Shown in pieces: positions 34,272-43,214 of a stretch of DNA of 64,000 nt; position 1 is the first letter of the stretch, and each line of letters opens with the position of its first letter. The notes under the pieces are model-generated. The model made no database searches, was not told the DNA's origin, and worked only from the letters and a program-made list of their open reading frames with translations. This stretch comes from Streptomyces sp. BK340 (GTDB lineage Bacteria; Actinomycetota; Actinomycetes; Streptomycetales; Streptomycetaceae), in the NCBI RefSeq assembly GCF_007827595.1, contig NZ_VISR01000001.1:558001-622000 (forward strand). The letters run 5' to 3'. Position numbers and translations under genes: made by a program.

Positions 34272-34378
34272 ATGTCCCGGAGCGCCCACCGGCCCAGGCC
34301 GGAGGCGACTCCCTACGTCGACCTCACCCGTACCGAGTGGAGCGCCCTACGCGACAAGACCCGCTGCCACTCACCTCT
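34272..34378 (+). pseudogene. coaA: N-terminal fragment of type I pantothenate kinase (coaA)
   Basis: From ATG 34272 the frame reads MSRSAHRPRPEATPYVDLTR and then TEWSALRDKT, the characteristic N-terminus of actinobacterial CoaA. After that, one missing C shifts the frame: the alternative frame gives LPLT, as expected from the family's DKTPLPLT. Homology is lost near 34378, so only about 35 codons of a ~320-residue enzyme remain. A TTGACA at 34238-34243 may be left from its promoter. A functional coaA must be elsewhere in the genome. Confidence 0.72.
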
Positions 34379-34421
34379 ATCTGCCTCCCTGAACCGGCTG
34401 TCACGGCCCAAGCCCCGGTGA

Positions 34422-34605
34422 GCGCGCGATGCGGAATCTCACCTCGTCATTCCGGAAGGCAGGGGGGTGCGCCGCCTCGCTGATGCCCGGCAGCTCCGGG
34501 ATGGGAGTGTGAAGGACGCCGCCAACGTGTACCTCATCAAACTCGTGCGAGCCAAGGGGCACAAGGACGGCTACTTCGTGCAGACGTGCCATCCGAAACC
34601 TCCCC
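34422..34605 (+). pseudogene. C-terminal remnant of a second RNase-A-like toxin
   Basis: Open frame from the TGA at 34419-34421 reading AESHLVIPEGRGVRRLADAR, then VKDAANVYLIKLVRAKGHKD and GYFVQTCHP. The last part aligns with the end of the intact toxin (NQYVIILKRAPGHRFGYYVYTGYP) in length and hydrophobic pattern. No start, anchor or Hint domain is present, so it is a displaced toxin tip. The stop is lost and the frame runs into the immunity remnant. Confidence 0.65.
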
Positions 34606-34620
34606 TCGGGGACGCTCGAG

Positions 34621-35030
34621 GTGCTGTGGGAGGCCGGAAAGGAGTACATGGCGAACTGGGAGCGGCTCGGGAATGGCGCGCAGTGGATCCGGGCCGCCGT
34701 CGACCTGTGCGACGCCCGGCTGTCCACGGCAACGGACGTACGCCCGCTCACCGATGCGGACACCGAGGACGGCATGGCCTGCCTCGACGCGGTCGTGGCC
34801 GAGATCGAGGCAACCCGGTTCCTGGCTCCTGACGTGCGGGCGGCGCTCGTCGACTGCGCGCGCTGGTGCACTCCGGACCTGGCTTCCGGGTGCTGCTGAG
34901 AGCGATCAGCTGCGCCACGGATGTCCCGCTGTCCCCGGACCGGTACACGAGGCTGGAGGCCATCGGATCGGCTCTCCAATACGGCGAATTCGTCGTGGAC
35001 TTCGTCAAGTACCTGGTCGAGAACGACTAG
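34621..35030 (+). pseudogene. Frameshifted, 5'-truncated paralogue of the CdiI immunity gene
   Basis: Aligns with residues ~66-212 of the intact immunity protein: VLWEAGKEY, AQWIRAAVDLCDARLS, PLTDADTEDG, FLAPDVRAALVDCARWCTPDLA, and, after a shift, GSALQYGEFVVDFVKYLVEN before the stop at 35028-35030. One base is missing near 34884 (GCTTCCGGG where the intact copy reads as GCNTTCCGG). The N-terminal ~65 codons with FHQDW are gone, replaced by the toxin tip, so the two fragments were joined by a deletion. Confidence 0.78.
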
Positions 35031-35233
35031 CCACTGGCTAGAACCTGGGCGCGTTACGGGACCGCTGCACCCGCGTGGTGCGGCAGTCCTTCGCGGTCCA
35101 CCAGGACTTGGCGACAAGGGTGTTGCAGCCACCACCAGGCACTCGGCAGGGATTCGGCTACGGCGAGCATCACGTCACCGAGGGACTGGGACAGCTGGTG
35201 CGGCGCGGCTGACCGCCGGGCGGCCGAGGCAGA
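35031..35233. other. Unassigned stretch in the decayed cassette
   Basis: No intact gene. A minus-strand frame ending at 35054 has PHQLSQSLGDVMLAVAESLP and WWWLQHPCRQVLVDREG, which looks protein-like and may be the tail of a lost gene, but I cannot name a family. Confidence 0.35.
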
Positions 35234-35275
35234 CGTGACGCACCGCATCCACCACCCCGTTCGCACTCCGTCAAC
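35234..35275 (+). repeat. Right copy of imperfect ~42-bp direct repeat
   Basis: Counterpart of 34201-34242: CGTGACGC at the left, then CACCCCGTTC, ACTCCGT and AAC at the right. Spacing between the copies is 1,033 bases. Confidence 0.55.
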
Positions 35276-35324
35276 TCCACAGCAAAGACCAACGCTCGCG
35301 AACTTGGCGATACAAACCCGTCGG

Positions 35325-36287
35325 CTAGTCGTGCGGCGTCAGCAAGCGCGTCGCCCGTTCCGTGCGCAGATGCAGCGCCGTGCGCCCCCGGCGCTGCGTC
35401 GTCACCAGCCCCGCCCCGCGCAGTGCGCCCAGGTGCTGTGACACCGCGCTCGGGGTGACGCCCAGGCGGTCGGCCAGGGTCGCTGTCGTCAGGGGTTCGG
35501 CCAGGGCCGTGAGCAGGGCCGTCCTGGTGCGGCCGAGGACCGGGACCAGTCCTGCCAGGGCCGGCGGGGGTGGTTCCCAGAGCAGGCCGACGCCCACGGC
35601 CGGGTAGCGGATCGATGCGGCGGTGAGCGGTGACTTGTCGACGCCCACGTGCGGCCAGTTGAAGACACTGGGCAGCAGGACCAGGCCGTGCCCACCCGTG
35701 TCCACCGTCCAGACCGAGTGCGGGGTGCGCCGGCCGTGCACCACCAACTGGCCGCCGTCCCACGCGATGTCCCGGTGCAGCTCGGTGAAGAGCGCCTGGA
35801 TCCCGCCGTCCACCAGGGTGAGCGCACGCCTGCCGATGTCCGCCTCCAGAACGGCCCGCATCCGGCCCCAGTGAGGTGCAACGACCAGTTCGTGGCAGCG
35901 GTGCAGCGCTGCGGCGAGCCGCGGCAGTACCGCCTCCGGCTCGGGAGCCTCCTCCTGCGGGACGCCCAGGACCGCCGCGTACTCCTGCCGGAAGAAGGCG
36001 TCCTCCGTGGCCCGCAGCACCTCCAGCTCCGCCGCCATCGACGGCAGCCGCTCCTGCGGTACCGGGAACAGGAACGACGGCAGCGGCCCGGCGATCAGCG
36101 CCCGCAGCAGCGGCAGTTCACGCTCGTCCGCCAGCACCGGCCGTGCCCCGCGCGCCCACGGCTCGTGCACCGCGTGGCCGCCCGTACCGAGCAGGATCCG
36201 CAGCGCCAGCACCGTCTCACCCAGCGGCGAGAGAGCGAACCTCACCCTCGCCACCGAGGCTGCGGTGAACCGGATCTCTACCGCCAT
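35325..36287 (-). CDS. DUF5937/ArsR-type winged-helix transcriptional regulator
   Basis: 320 residues. The first ~240 belong to the DUF5937 domain common in Streptomyces regulators (begins MAVEIRFTAASVARVRFALS). The C-terminal ~80 form an ArsR-like winged helix: TTATLADRLGVTPSAVSQHLG, AGLVTTQRRGRTALH. Divergent from an alpha/beta hydrolase, with a palindrome TAGCTGGAGCTA in the 92-base gap, so it probably regulates that hydrolase and itself. The effector is unknown. Confidence 0.88.
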   Translation of the reverse strand: MAVEIRFTAASVARVRFALSPLGETVLALRILLGTGGHAVHEPWARGARPVLADERELPLLRALIAGPLPSFLFPVPQERLPSMAAELEVLRATEDAFFRQEYAAVLGVPQEEAPEPEAVLPRLAAALHRCHELVVAPHWGRMRAVLEADIGRRALTLVDGGIQALFTELHRDIAWDGGQLVVHGRRTPHSVWTVDTGGHGLVLLPSVFNWPHVGVDKSPLTAASIRYPAVGVGLLWEPPPPALAGLVPVLGRTRTALLTALAEPLTTATLADRLGVTPSAVSQHLGALRGAGLVTTQRRGRTALHLRTERATRLLTPHD

Positions 36288-36325
36288 ACCGCCATCCGTG
36301 CCGCCGCCCCGTCATCCCCATCATG

Positions 36326-36337
36326 TAGCTGGAGCTA
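36326..36337. promoter_or_regulatory. Palindrome between DUF5937 regulator and hydrolase
   Basis: TAGCT-GG-AGCTA, perfect inverted repeat in the divergent promoter region. TAGCTnnAGCTA-type sequences recur upstream of ArsR-regulated genes; role as the regulator's operator is inferred. Confidence 0.5.
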
Positions 36338-36379
36338 AACGATAGTCGGGCGCCCGCCGTCACCCCCAGGCTGCCCGGC

Positions 36380-37240
36380 ATGGACTTGGACTTCTTCACC
36401 TCGTACGACGGCACGAAGCTCGCCCACCACGCGGCCGGCGACGGCCCCGCCCTCATCTGCCTGCCCGGCGGGCCGATGCAGGACTCCGCCTATCTCGGCG
36501 ACCTCGGCGGCCTCGCCGCCCGCCGTCGGCTGATCCGGCTCGATCTGCGCGGCACCGGGCGGTCCGCACGGCCGGAGGACTCCGCCGGCTACCGCTGCGA
36601 CCGTCTCGTCGACGACGTGGAGGCCCTTCGCCGGCACCTGGGCCTCGACCGGATCGATCTGCTCGCGCACTGTGCCGGCGCGAATCTGGCCGTGTCGTAC
36701 GCGACCCGCCACCCGGAACGGGTCGGCAGGCTCGCGCTGATCACGCCGAGCGTGCTGGCCGTCGGTGTCACGATCGACGGAGGGGACCGGCTGCGGGCCG
36801 CGCGGCTGCGCCGGGGCGAGCCGTGGTTCCCGGCGGCGTCCGCGGCCCTGGAGGCGGTCGTCGCCGGGCAGGGTACGGCTGCCTCCTGGCGGGCCGTCGC
36901 ACCCTTCTGGTACGGCCGCTGGGACGACGCCGCCCGCGCCCACCAGGCCGCGCAGGACGCGCAGCGCAACGCCGAGGCTGCGGCCGCCTACGCGGCACCC
37001 GGTGCCTTCACCCCGGACATCACGCGTGCGGCCCTGGCGCGCTTCCGGTCGCCGGTGCTGGTGCTCGCCGGGGAGGCCGACGTGGCGGGCCCGCCCCGCG
37101 CGATGGCCGAGGTGGCCGGGCTCTTTCCCCACGGCCGGCTGGTGATCCAGCCCGGGACCGCCCATTTCCCGTGGCTGGACGACGGGCCCCGTTTCGTGGC
37201 AACGGTCACGAACTTCCTGAACGAGACCGAGACCCCATGA
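36380..37240 (+). CDS. Alpha/beta-hydrolase fold protein with Cys at the nucleophile elbow
   Basis: 286 residues, no signal peptide. Alpha/beta-hydrolase pattern: LPGGPMQDSAYLGDLGGLA (oxyanion loop region), RLDLRGTGRSARPEDS, the nucleophile elbow, VLVLAGEADVAGPP (acid strand) and PGTAHFPWLDDG (catalytic His). The elbow reads LLAHCAGANLA, so the usual Ser of GxSxG is Cys. Cys nucleophiles exist in dienelactone hydrolases, but the rest looks like a proline-iminopeptidase or esterase type. Function is therefore uncertain. It ends one base from the convergent MFS gene. Confidence 0.82.
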   Translation: MDLDFFTSYDGTKLAHHAAGDGPALICLPGGPMQDSAYLGDLGGLAARRRLIRLDLRGTGRSARPEDSAGYRCDRLVDDVEALRRHLGLDRIDLLAHCAGANLAVSYATRHPERVGRLALITPSVLAVGVTIDGGDRLRAARLRRGEPWFPAASAALEAVVAGQGTAASWRAVAPFWYGRWDDAARAHQAAQDAQRNAEAAAAYAAPGAFTPDITRAALARFRSPVLVLAGEADVAGPPRAMAEVAGLFPHGRLVIQPGTAHFPWLDDGPRFVATVTNFLNETETP

Positions 37241-37241
37241 G

Positions 37242-38456
37242 TCAGTGCTGCAGCGCCCCCGACTGCTCGGGCACGTGAGCCGCGACGACCCGGCCCCCCG
37301 AGGCAGCCTCCCGCCGCCGGTCCACCAGGTGAGCCGCACTCGCCACACCCAGCCCCAGCACGGCCAGCGCCGCCCCGGCAACCGCAGGCGACGTGACCCC
37401 GAACCCCGCCGCCAGCGCCAGCCCCCCGATCCAGGCGCCGCCGGCATTCGCCAGGTTGAACGCCGCCTGGTTGGCGGAGGAGGCGAGGGAGGGAGCCGCG
37501 GCGGCCTTCTCCATGACCATCAGCTGGAGCGGGGATCCGGTGACGAACGCCGCCATGCCGAGCAGCGCCACGGCGAGGGCGGCGCTCCACTCCGCCCGCA
37601 TCAGCACAGGGAAGAGCAGCAGTACGGCCACCATCGAGGCGAGCCCGCCGAACAGCGTGCCTCGCATCGACTGGTCGGCCAGGCGTCCGCCCAGCAGGTT
37701 GCCCGCCGTCGCACCCACACCGAACAGGGCGAGCAGCACCGTCACGCTGCTCTCGGCGAACCCGGCGGAGTCCGTCAGCATCGGGGTGACGTAGCTGTAC
37801 GCCGAGAAGAGCGCGCCGAAGCCCGCCACCGTCGTACCGAGGGCCAGCCAGACCGGCAGGGACCGCAGGGCGGCCAGTTCGCCGCGCAGGCCGGTGGCGG
37901 GGGCGGCGACGCGGTCGCGCGGGATCAGGAGGGCCAGCGAAGCTATCGCCGCGAGGCCGATCGCGCTCACGCCGAGGAAGGTCGCCCGCCATCCCAGGTG
38001 CTGCCCCATCAGCGTGGCGACGGGGACGCCCGCGATGTTGGCGACGGTCAGGCCGAGGAACATCAGGGACACGGAGCGGGCCTTGCGCTCCGGCGCGACC
38101 ATGTTCGTGGCGACGACCGCGCCCACCCCGAAGAAGGCGCCGTGCGGCAGGCCGCTGAGGAAACGGGCGGCGAGCAGGGAGTCGTAGCCGGGCGCGAACG
38201 CCGAGAGCGCGTTGCCCACGACGAACAGGGCCATCAGGCCGATGAGCACCGTGCGGCGGGCCGTCCGGGCGGTGAGCGCGGCCAGCAGCGGGGCGCCGAT
38301 GACGACGCCCAGCGCGTACGCCGAGACCAGGTGCCCGGCGGCGGGGATCGAGATGTGCAGGTCGTCCGCGACATCGGGCAGCAGGCCCATCATCACGAAC
38401 TCGGTGGTACCGATACCGAAGGCGCCGACGGCCAGAGCGAGCAGGGCCAGAGGCAT
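37242..38456 (-). CDS. MFS drug exporter, DHA1/Cmx-AraJ type
   Basis: 404-residue twelve-helix permease. The N-terminus has GAFGIGTTEFVMMGLLPDVA, the signature of the chloramphenicol-exporter/AraJ-YdhP group. Motif A is replaced by ALTARTARRTVLIG, and ARFLSGLPHGAFFGVGAV is the usual fourth-helix segment. Exports hydrophobic drugs or sugars in relatives; the substrate here is unknown. Followed upstream by a 97-base gap to the convergent-side phosphatase gene. No repressor is adjacent. Confidence 0.88.
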   Translation of the reverse strand: MPLALLALAVGAFGIGTTEFVMMGLLPDVADDLHISIPAAGHLVSAYALGVVIGAPLLAALTARTARRTVLIGLMALFVVGNALSAFAPGYDSLLAARFLSGLPHGAFFGVGAVVATNMVAPERKARSVSLMFLGLTVANIAGVPVATLMGQHLGWRATFLGVSAIGLAAIASLALLIPRDRVAAPATGLRGELAALRSLPVWLALGTTVAGFGALFSAYSYVTPMLTDSAGFAESSVTVLLALFGVGATAGNLLGGRLADQSMRGTLFGGLASMVAVLLLFPVLMRAEWSAALAVALLGMAAFVTGSPLQLMVMEKAAAAPSLASSANQAAFNLANAGGAWIGGLALAAGFGVTSPAVAGAALAVLGLGVASAAHLVDRRREAASGGRVVAAHVPEQSGALQH

Positions 38457-38553
38457 TGAGGGCCTGTGCCTTTCGAGGTAGGAGAGCGGGGTTCCGTCAC
38501 CAGTTTATGTTCAACTGCGGAACAAAGTCTCCCGGGCCCAGTATTCCGGCCGG

Positions 38554-39603
38554 TTACGAGGACGTGTCCACCTTCACACGAGCAGCCACCGGGAGGTGGT
38601 CACTGTTCGTGCGCGGCAGCGTCCAGGAGCTCTCCGGCTCGATGCCCCTGACCATGATCTGGTCGATGCGCGCCATCGGGAACGAGGCCGGCCAGCTGAA
38701 CCCGAAGCCGCTGCCCGCCGCGCCCTGGGTGGAGCGCAGCTGGGAGGTGACGGCGTTGAGCGAGCGGTCGTTCATCGTGCCGTTCAGGTCGCCGAGCAGC
38801 ACGACCCGCTGCAGGCTCTCGTGGGCGATGGCCTCGCCGAGCGCGTCGGCGCTCTTGTCCCGCTGCCGGGCGGTGAAACCGGCCTCGACCTTCACCCGCA
38901 CCGAGGGGAGATGCGCCACGTAGACGGCGAGCGGACCCTCGGGGGTCGCGACGGTCGCGCGCATCGCGCGCTTCCAGCCGAGCTTGATGTCCACGTCCCG
39001 GACGTCGGTCATCGGGTACTTGCTCCACAGGCCGACCGTGCCGACGACCGAGTGGTACTTGTACGTCGACGCCAGCGCCTTCTCGTACACCGGGACGGCG
39101 GACGCGGGCAGCTCCTCCAGCGCCAGCAGGTCGGCCCCGGAGGCCGCGACGTCCTGGGCCGTCGCGGCCGGGTCGGGGTTGTCGGCGTTCACGTTGTGGG
39201 TGGCCACCATGAGATCGCCGCCGGTGCCCGTCCTGTCGGCGAGCAGCCCGCCGAAGAGGTTCAGCCACACGATCGCCGGGAGCAGGATCGCGAGCAGGGC
39301 GGTCGCCGACTTCCGGAGCACACCGAGGACCAGCAGGACCGGGATGGCCAGCCCCAGCCAGGGCAGGAAGGTCTCCGTGAGGCTGCCCAGGTTGCCCACC
39401 CGGTTCGGGATGTGCGAGTGCAGCAGCATCACCAGCGCGAGCAGCAGCGCGAGGACGGCGAGGACGATGCCCCGGCGCCAGATGCGTGGATCGCCGCGCC
39501 AGCCGCCGAAGAGGCGGTGCATCAGGCGCCGAAGCCGGGATCCCGGTCGCTCGGGCCCCGAGCCGCCGTTGTCCGTCTCCGTCATGTACGCCTGCTGCGC
39601 CAT
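38554..39603 (-). CDS. Membrane-anchored endonuclease/exonuclease/phosphatase family protein
   Basis: 349 residues. Three N-terminal hydrophobic segments (about 40-120, for example GIVLAVLALLLALVMLL and FLPWLGLAIPVLLVLG) precede a DNase I-like domain. Domain motifs: THNVNADNPDPAATAQ (metal Asn), LLALEELPASAV (metal Glu), VVLLGDLNGTMNDRS (Asp-Asn pair), and TNSDHLPVAAR (catalytic His). ATG at 39603 is preceded by GAGG; two other in-frame starts exist at 39633 and 39585. The active domain should face outside. Substrates in such proteins range from phosphodiesters to nucleic acids. Confidence 0.88.
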   Translation of the reverse strand: MAQQAYMTETDNGGSGPERPGSRLRRLMHRLFGGWRGDPRIWRRGIVLAVLALLLALVMLLHSHIPNRVGNLGSLTETFLPWLGLAIPVLLVLGVLRKSATALLAILLPAIVWLNLFGGLLADRTGTGGDLMVATHNVNADNPDPAATAQDVAASGADLLALEELPASAVPVYEKALASTYKYHSVVGTVGLWSKYPMTDVRDVDIKLGWKRAMRATVATPEGPLAVYVAHLPSVRVKVEAGFTARQRDKSADALGEAIAHESLQRVVLLGDLNGTMNDRSLNAVTSQLRSTQGAAGSGFGFSWPASFPMARIDQIMVRGIEPESSWTLPRTNSDHLPVAARVKVDTSS

Positions 39604-39791
39604 ACCGTCTGCCTCACTGCCTGCCGTGCACACCGTCGTTCCCCTGTGTTCATCCGACCCTAGGGGATGATCGACCCCGTTCCCGCCGTCCCATGGCGGC
39701 CGTACGGAAGACGAGGACGAACGAGTCGGTGCCCGGGGTTCCGGTTACCCCCGGGACCGGCGTGGTCTGTGACGAAACGTGCACATACGTG

Positions 39792-40421
39792 CTACGAGCC
39801 TGTCGAGCTGACGGGTCGTAGGCCTTCCAGGACCGTGTCGACGATCTGTTCCGCGAGCCCCTCCGGCAGGTCGTCGTCCGGGCGCATGACGGAGCGCACG
39901 AGCATGGGGCCCATGAACATGTCGTTGGCCAGCTCCAGGTCGACGTCCGCCCGGAGTTCGCCGCTCTGCCGCGCGCGGCGCAGCACTTCCAGGGAGAGCG
40001 CGCGCCGGGGCGCTATGACGCCGGCGTGGTAGGCCGCCCAGATCTTGGGGCTGCTCTTCATCTGGGCGTACACGTTGTGCAGGATCGCCGACGAGCGGCT
40101 GGCCAGGCCGCGTTGGCGCAGGGACTCCAGCAGCACGATCAGGTCGTCGCGCAGACAGGTGCCGGGGAGTACGGGGTCGGGGGGTTCGGCGGCGCGCACG
40201 ACGTCGACGAACAGCTCTTCCTTTCCGCTCCAGCGGCGGTAGATGGTGGCCTTGCCGACCCCGGCCGTGCGCGCGACGCGCTCGATGGAGAGCTCGGCAA
40301 GGGGCACGCCGTCCTCCAGGAGCTTCACGACGCCCTCCAGGATGGCGCGTTCCACGGCCTCACTGCGCGGCCGGCCCCGCACGGGCCCGTCCGGTCGCGG
40401 CCGGCTGTCGGCAAGGCTCAC
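39792..40421 (-). CDS. TetR-family regulator, likely of the adjacent MFS pump
   Basis: 209 residues. N-terminal HTH: VERAILEGVVKLLEDGVPLA, SIERVARTAGVGKATIYRRWSGKEELF. The C-terminal ligand domain is of the TetR_C type with GLASRSSAILHNVYAQMK. It follows the DHA2 pump gene by 74 bases on the same strand, so it is probably cotranscribed with it and controls it through the inverted repeat upstream of the pump (42106-42126). The ligand is unknown. Confidence 0.88.
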   Translation of the reverse strand: MSLADSRPRPDGPVRGRPRSEAVERAILEGVVKLLEDGVPLAELSIERVARTAGVGKATIYRRWSGKEELFVDVVRAAEPPDPVLPGTCLRDDLIVLLESLRQRGLASRSSAILHNVYAQMKSSPKIWAAYHAGVIAPRRALSLEVLRRARQSGELRADVDLELANDMFMGPMLVRSVMRPDDDLPEGLAEQIVDTVLEGLRPVSSTGS

Positions 40422-40495
40422 TCGTCCGTCCTTTCACTGTGCTGCGGGAATTCTCCCGCAACACCCTCCTTCCCCCGTGGACCCGTCGGTTTCGG

Positions 40496-42082
40496 TCAGT
40501 CAGCGGCTACGACCAACTCCTGCTCCTTCTCGTCCTCCTGACCGGCCGACGGCTTGCCGGGCAGGAAGAGGGCCGTCACCAGGGCGCCGATGAGCGCCAC
40601 GCCCGTACCGCACAGGGCGGTGATGTGCATGGCGTGCAGGAAGGCGTCGTTGGCGGGGGTGACGAGGGCCTTGCCCGGCGCGCCGAGCTTCTCGGCGACG
40701 CCGAGCGTGGCCTCGATGGACTCGCCGGCCGTGTCCCGGAGGCCGGGCGGCAGCAGGCCGAGCTTGCCCTCGATGCCGTTGCGGTACGAGGTGGAGAGCA
40801 CCGAGCCGAGGACGGCGATACCGAGGGCGCCGCCGACCTGGCGGAAGGTGTTGCTGAGCGCGGAGGCGGAGCCGGCCTTCTCGCGGGGCAGGGCCTGCAT
40901 GATGACGACGGAGGTCGGCGTCATGATGTGCGCCATGCCGGTGCCCATGAGGAAGAAGACGACCTCCAGCACCCAGATCGGCGTGTCGGCCTCGAAGGAG
41001 GAGAACGCGGCCAGCGTCGCCGCGATCAGCACCAGGCCCGCGGTGGTCGTGGCCTTGTTGCCGAACCGGTCGACCAGCAGCCGGGCCCGCGGCGCGAAGA
41101 TCATCTGGGCGGCGGCCAGCGGCAGCATCATCAGACCGGACTGGAACGGCGAGTAGCCGCGGACGCTCTGCATGTAGAAGACCGAGAAGAACGTCACGCC
41201 CATCAGCGCGAAGAAGACGAGCGCGATGGCGGCCATGGCGGACGAGAACACCTTGTTCTTGAAGTAGGTGACGTCCAGCGACGGGTGGTCGCTGCGCTTC
41301 TCGAAGATCACGAAGCCGGTGAGGACGGCGAGACCGGCGATGATGGTCGCCAGTACCTTGGCGTCGGTGAAGTCGGCGAGCTCGCCGCCCTTGATGATGC
41401 CGTAGACCAGCAGGACCAGGCCGACGACGGACAGGACCACGCCGACGGGGTCGAGCCGGCCGGGCCGGGGATCGCGCGAGTCGGGCACGAGCCACACCAT
41501 CAGGGTGAGCGCGATGATCACGATCGGCACGTTGATCAGGAAGACCGAGCCCCACCAGAAGTGGTCGAGGAGAGCGCCGCCGGTGATCGGGCCGATGGCG
41601 ATGGCGAGGCCGACGCCGCCGGCCCAGATGCCGATCGCCTTGGGCTGCTCCTCGCGCTCGAAGACGTTCATGAGCACGGCGAGGGTGGCGGGCATCACGA
41701 AGGCGGCACCGAGGGCCATCAGGGCACGGTAGGCGATCAGCTGGTTCGGGGAGCCCGACTCGGCGGCCAGGGCCGAGCCGACGCCGAACACGACGAGGCC
41801 GCCGAGCAGGACCTTCTTGCGGCCGAGGCGGTCGCCGATGAGGCCGGCGGTGAACAGCAGGCCGGCGAAGACCAGGGTGTAGGCGTTGATCGCCCACTCG
41901 ATCTCGCTCTGGGTGGCGCCGATGCCGGTGGGCGCCGGAGTGGAGATGGTCTTGATCGCGACGTTCAGGATCGAATTGTCGAGCACCACGATGAGCAGGC
42001 TCAGCATCAGCACGCCGAGGATCGCCCATCGGCGCCGGTGTACCGCTTCCGGTATCCGGGGGGCAGGGACGGAACTTGTCAT
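40496..42082 (-). CDS. MFS multidrug exporter, DHA2 (EmrB/QacA) family
   Basis: 528 residues, about fourteen membrane helices. Motif D1 [13 protein letters not shown] in helix 1, [20 protein letters not shown] in helix 2, motif A as [13 protein letters not shown], and motif C-like [14 protein letters not shown] in helix 5. These are the hallmarks of proton-coupled drug efflux. It ends with a charged tail ([15 protein letters not shown]). Divergent from panB; an inverted repeat sits 24 bases upstream of the start. Confidence 0.93.
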   Translation of the reverse strand: MTSSVPAPRIPEAVHRRRWAILGVLMLSLLIVVLDNSILNVAIKTISTPAPTGIGATQSEIEWAINAYTLVFAGLLFTAGLIGDRLGRKKVLLGGLVVFGVGSALAAESGSPNQLIAYRALMALGAAFVMPATLAVLMNVFEREEQPKAIGIWAGGVGLAIAIGPITGGALLDHFWWGSVFLINVPIVIIALTLMVWLVPDSRDPRPGRLDPVGVVLSVVGLVLLVYGIIKGGELADFTDAKVLATIIAGLAVLTGFVIFEKRSDHPSLDVTYFKNKVFSSAMAAIALVFFALMGVTFFSVFYMQSVRGYSPFQSGLMMLPLAAAQMIFAPRARLLVDRFGNKATTTAGLVLIAATLAAFSSFEADTPIWVLEVVFFLMGTGMAHIMTPTSVVIMQALPREKAGSASALSNTFRQVGGALGIAVLGSVLSTSYRNGIEGKLGLLPPGLRDTAGESIEATLGVAEKLGAPGKALVTPANDAFLHAMHITALCGTGVALIGALVTALFLPGKPSAGQEDEKEQELVVAAD

Positions 42083-42105
42083 GTCTCCGAGCCTACGATC
42101 ATTCC

Positions 42106-42126
42106 GATACGGAACCGTCTCGTATC
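42106..42126. promoter_or_regulatory. TetR-type operator upstream of the DHA2 pump
   Basis: GATACG (42106-42111) and CGTATC (42121-42126) form a 6-9-6 inverted repeat with ACGGAACCGT partly palindromic between. Position 24 bases from the pump start and the linked TetR gene support an operator role. Confidence 0.6.
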
Positions 42127-42285
42127 TTATTTCTTTACCGAGGCCTTACGCAGCGGTGTCGGGGCCGTGACCCGCCGAAGGGATCACAGGGGGCTCCTCT
42201 GGCCCTCGCTGGCACGAGGTGCCACCATGGAAACGATCCGGGGACGCCGTCAGGGCGCCTCGAGATGACTGAAGGAGCCGTTGCC

Positions 42286-43152
42286 ATGACGCAGCTTTCG
42301 GCTGCCCAGAACAAGCCTTCCGACGGCAGCAAGACGCTGTACGGGGGGAAGGGCACCCGCCGCATCACCGTCCGCGACATCGCCCTCGCCAAGGAACGCG
42401 GCGAGAAGTGGCCCATGCTCACCGCCTACGACGCGATGACCGCGTCGGTCTTCGACGAGGCCGGGATCCCGGTGATGCTGGTCGGCGACTCGGCGGGCAA
42501 CTGTCACCTCGGGTACGAGACCACCGTGCCCGTCACCCTCGACGAGATGACCATGCTGTCGGCGGCCGTCGTACGCGGCACCCAGCGCTCCCTGATCGTG
42601 GGCGACCTGCCCTTCGGCTCGTACCAGGAGGGCCCGGTGCAGGCGCTGCGCTCGGCGACCCGGCTGGTGAAGGAGGCGGGCGTCGGAGCGGTCAAGCTGG
42701 AGGGCGGCGAGCGCTCGCACGAGCAGATCCGGCTCCTCGTCGAGTCCGGAATCCCGGTGATGGCGCACATCGGGCTGACCCCGCAGTCCGTCAACGCGAT
42801 GGGCTACCGCGTACAGGGCCGGGGCGAGGAGGCGGCTGCGCAGCTGCTGCGCGACGCGAAGGCCGTGCAGGACGCGGGCGCGTTCGCGGTGGTGCTGGAG
42901 CTGGTTCCGGCGGAGCTGGCGGCCGAGGTGACGCGGGTGCTGCACATCCCGACCGTGGGCATCGGCGCCGGACCGGAGACGGACGCGCAGGTACTGGTGT
43001 GGACCGACATGCTCGGGCTGACGTCCGGCCGCGTCCCGAAGTTCGTGAAGAAGTACGCGAACCTGCGTGAGGTCATGGGCGACGCGGCGAAGGCGTTCGC
43101 CGAGGACGTCGTCGGCGGAACGTTCCCGCTGGAGGAGCACTCCGTCCACTAG
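42286..43152 (+). CDS. panB: 3-methyl-2-oxobutanoate hydroxymethyltransferase (pantothenate pathway)
   Basis: Transfers a hydroxymethyl group from methylene-tetrahydrofolate to alpha-ketoisovalerate, the first step of pantothenate synthesis. 288 residues; PanB motifs VGDSAGNCHLGYETTVPVTL, VVGDLPFGSYQ-type, GAVKLEGGE, MAHIGLTPQSVNAMGYRVQG and VGIGAGPETDAQVLVW are all present with the metal Asp residues. ATG at 42286 has GAAGGAG nine bases upstream; ATG at 42265 is a weaker alternative. A strong terminator follows. It is unrelated to the coaA fragment in this window, although both concern coenzyme A. Confidence 0.96.
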   Translation: MTQLSAAQNKPSDGSKTLYGGKGTRRITVRDIALAKERGEKWPMLTAYDAMTASVFDEAGIPVMLVGDSAGNCHLGYETTVPVTLDEMTMLSAAVVRGTQRSLIVGDLPFGSYQEGPVQALRSATRLVKEAGVGAVKLEGGERSHEQIRLLVESGIPVMAHIGLTPQSVNAMGYRVQGRGEEAAAQLLRDAKAVQDAGAFAVVLELVPAELAAEVTRVLHIPTVGIGAGPETDAQVLVWTDMLGLTSGRVPKFVKKYANLREVMGDAAKAFAEDVVGGTFPLEEHSVH

Positions 43153-43170
43153 CCACTGCGGCAACACCCC

Positions 43171-43214
43171 GGACGGCCCGCCGATCTTCCCCCGTCGGCG
43201 GGCCGTCCCTTTTT
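43171..43214 (+). terminator. Rho-independent terminator of panB
   Basis: 14-bp stem GGACGGCCCGCCGA / TCGGCGGGCCGTCC with a 10-base loop, followed by CTTTTTT: a textbook intrinsic terminator. Confidence 0.92.

Noticed and set aside
34201..35275. Integrated mobile element with att sites
   Set aside because: No integrase, transposase or tRNA is present; the flanking repeats are imperfect, so only a recombination trace is proposed.
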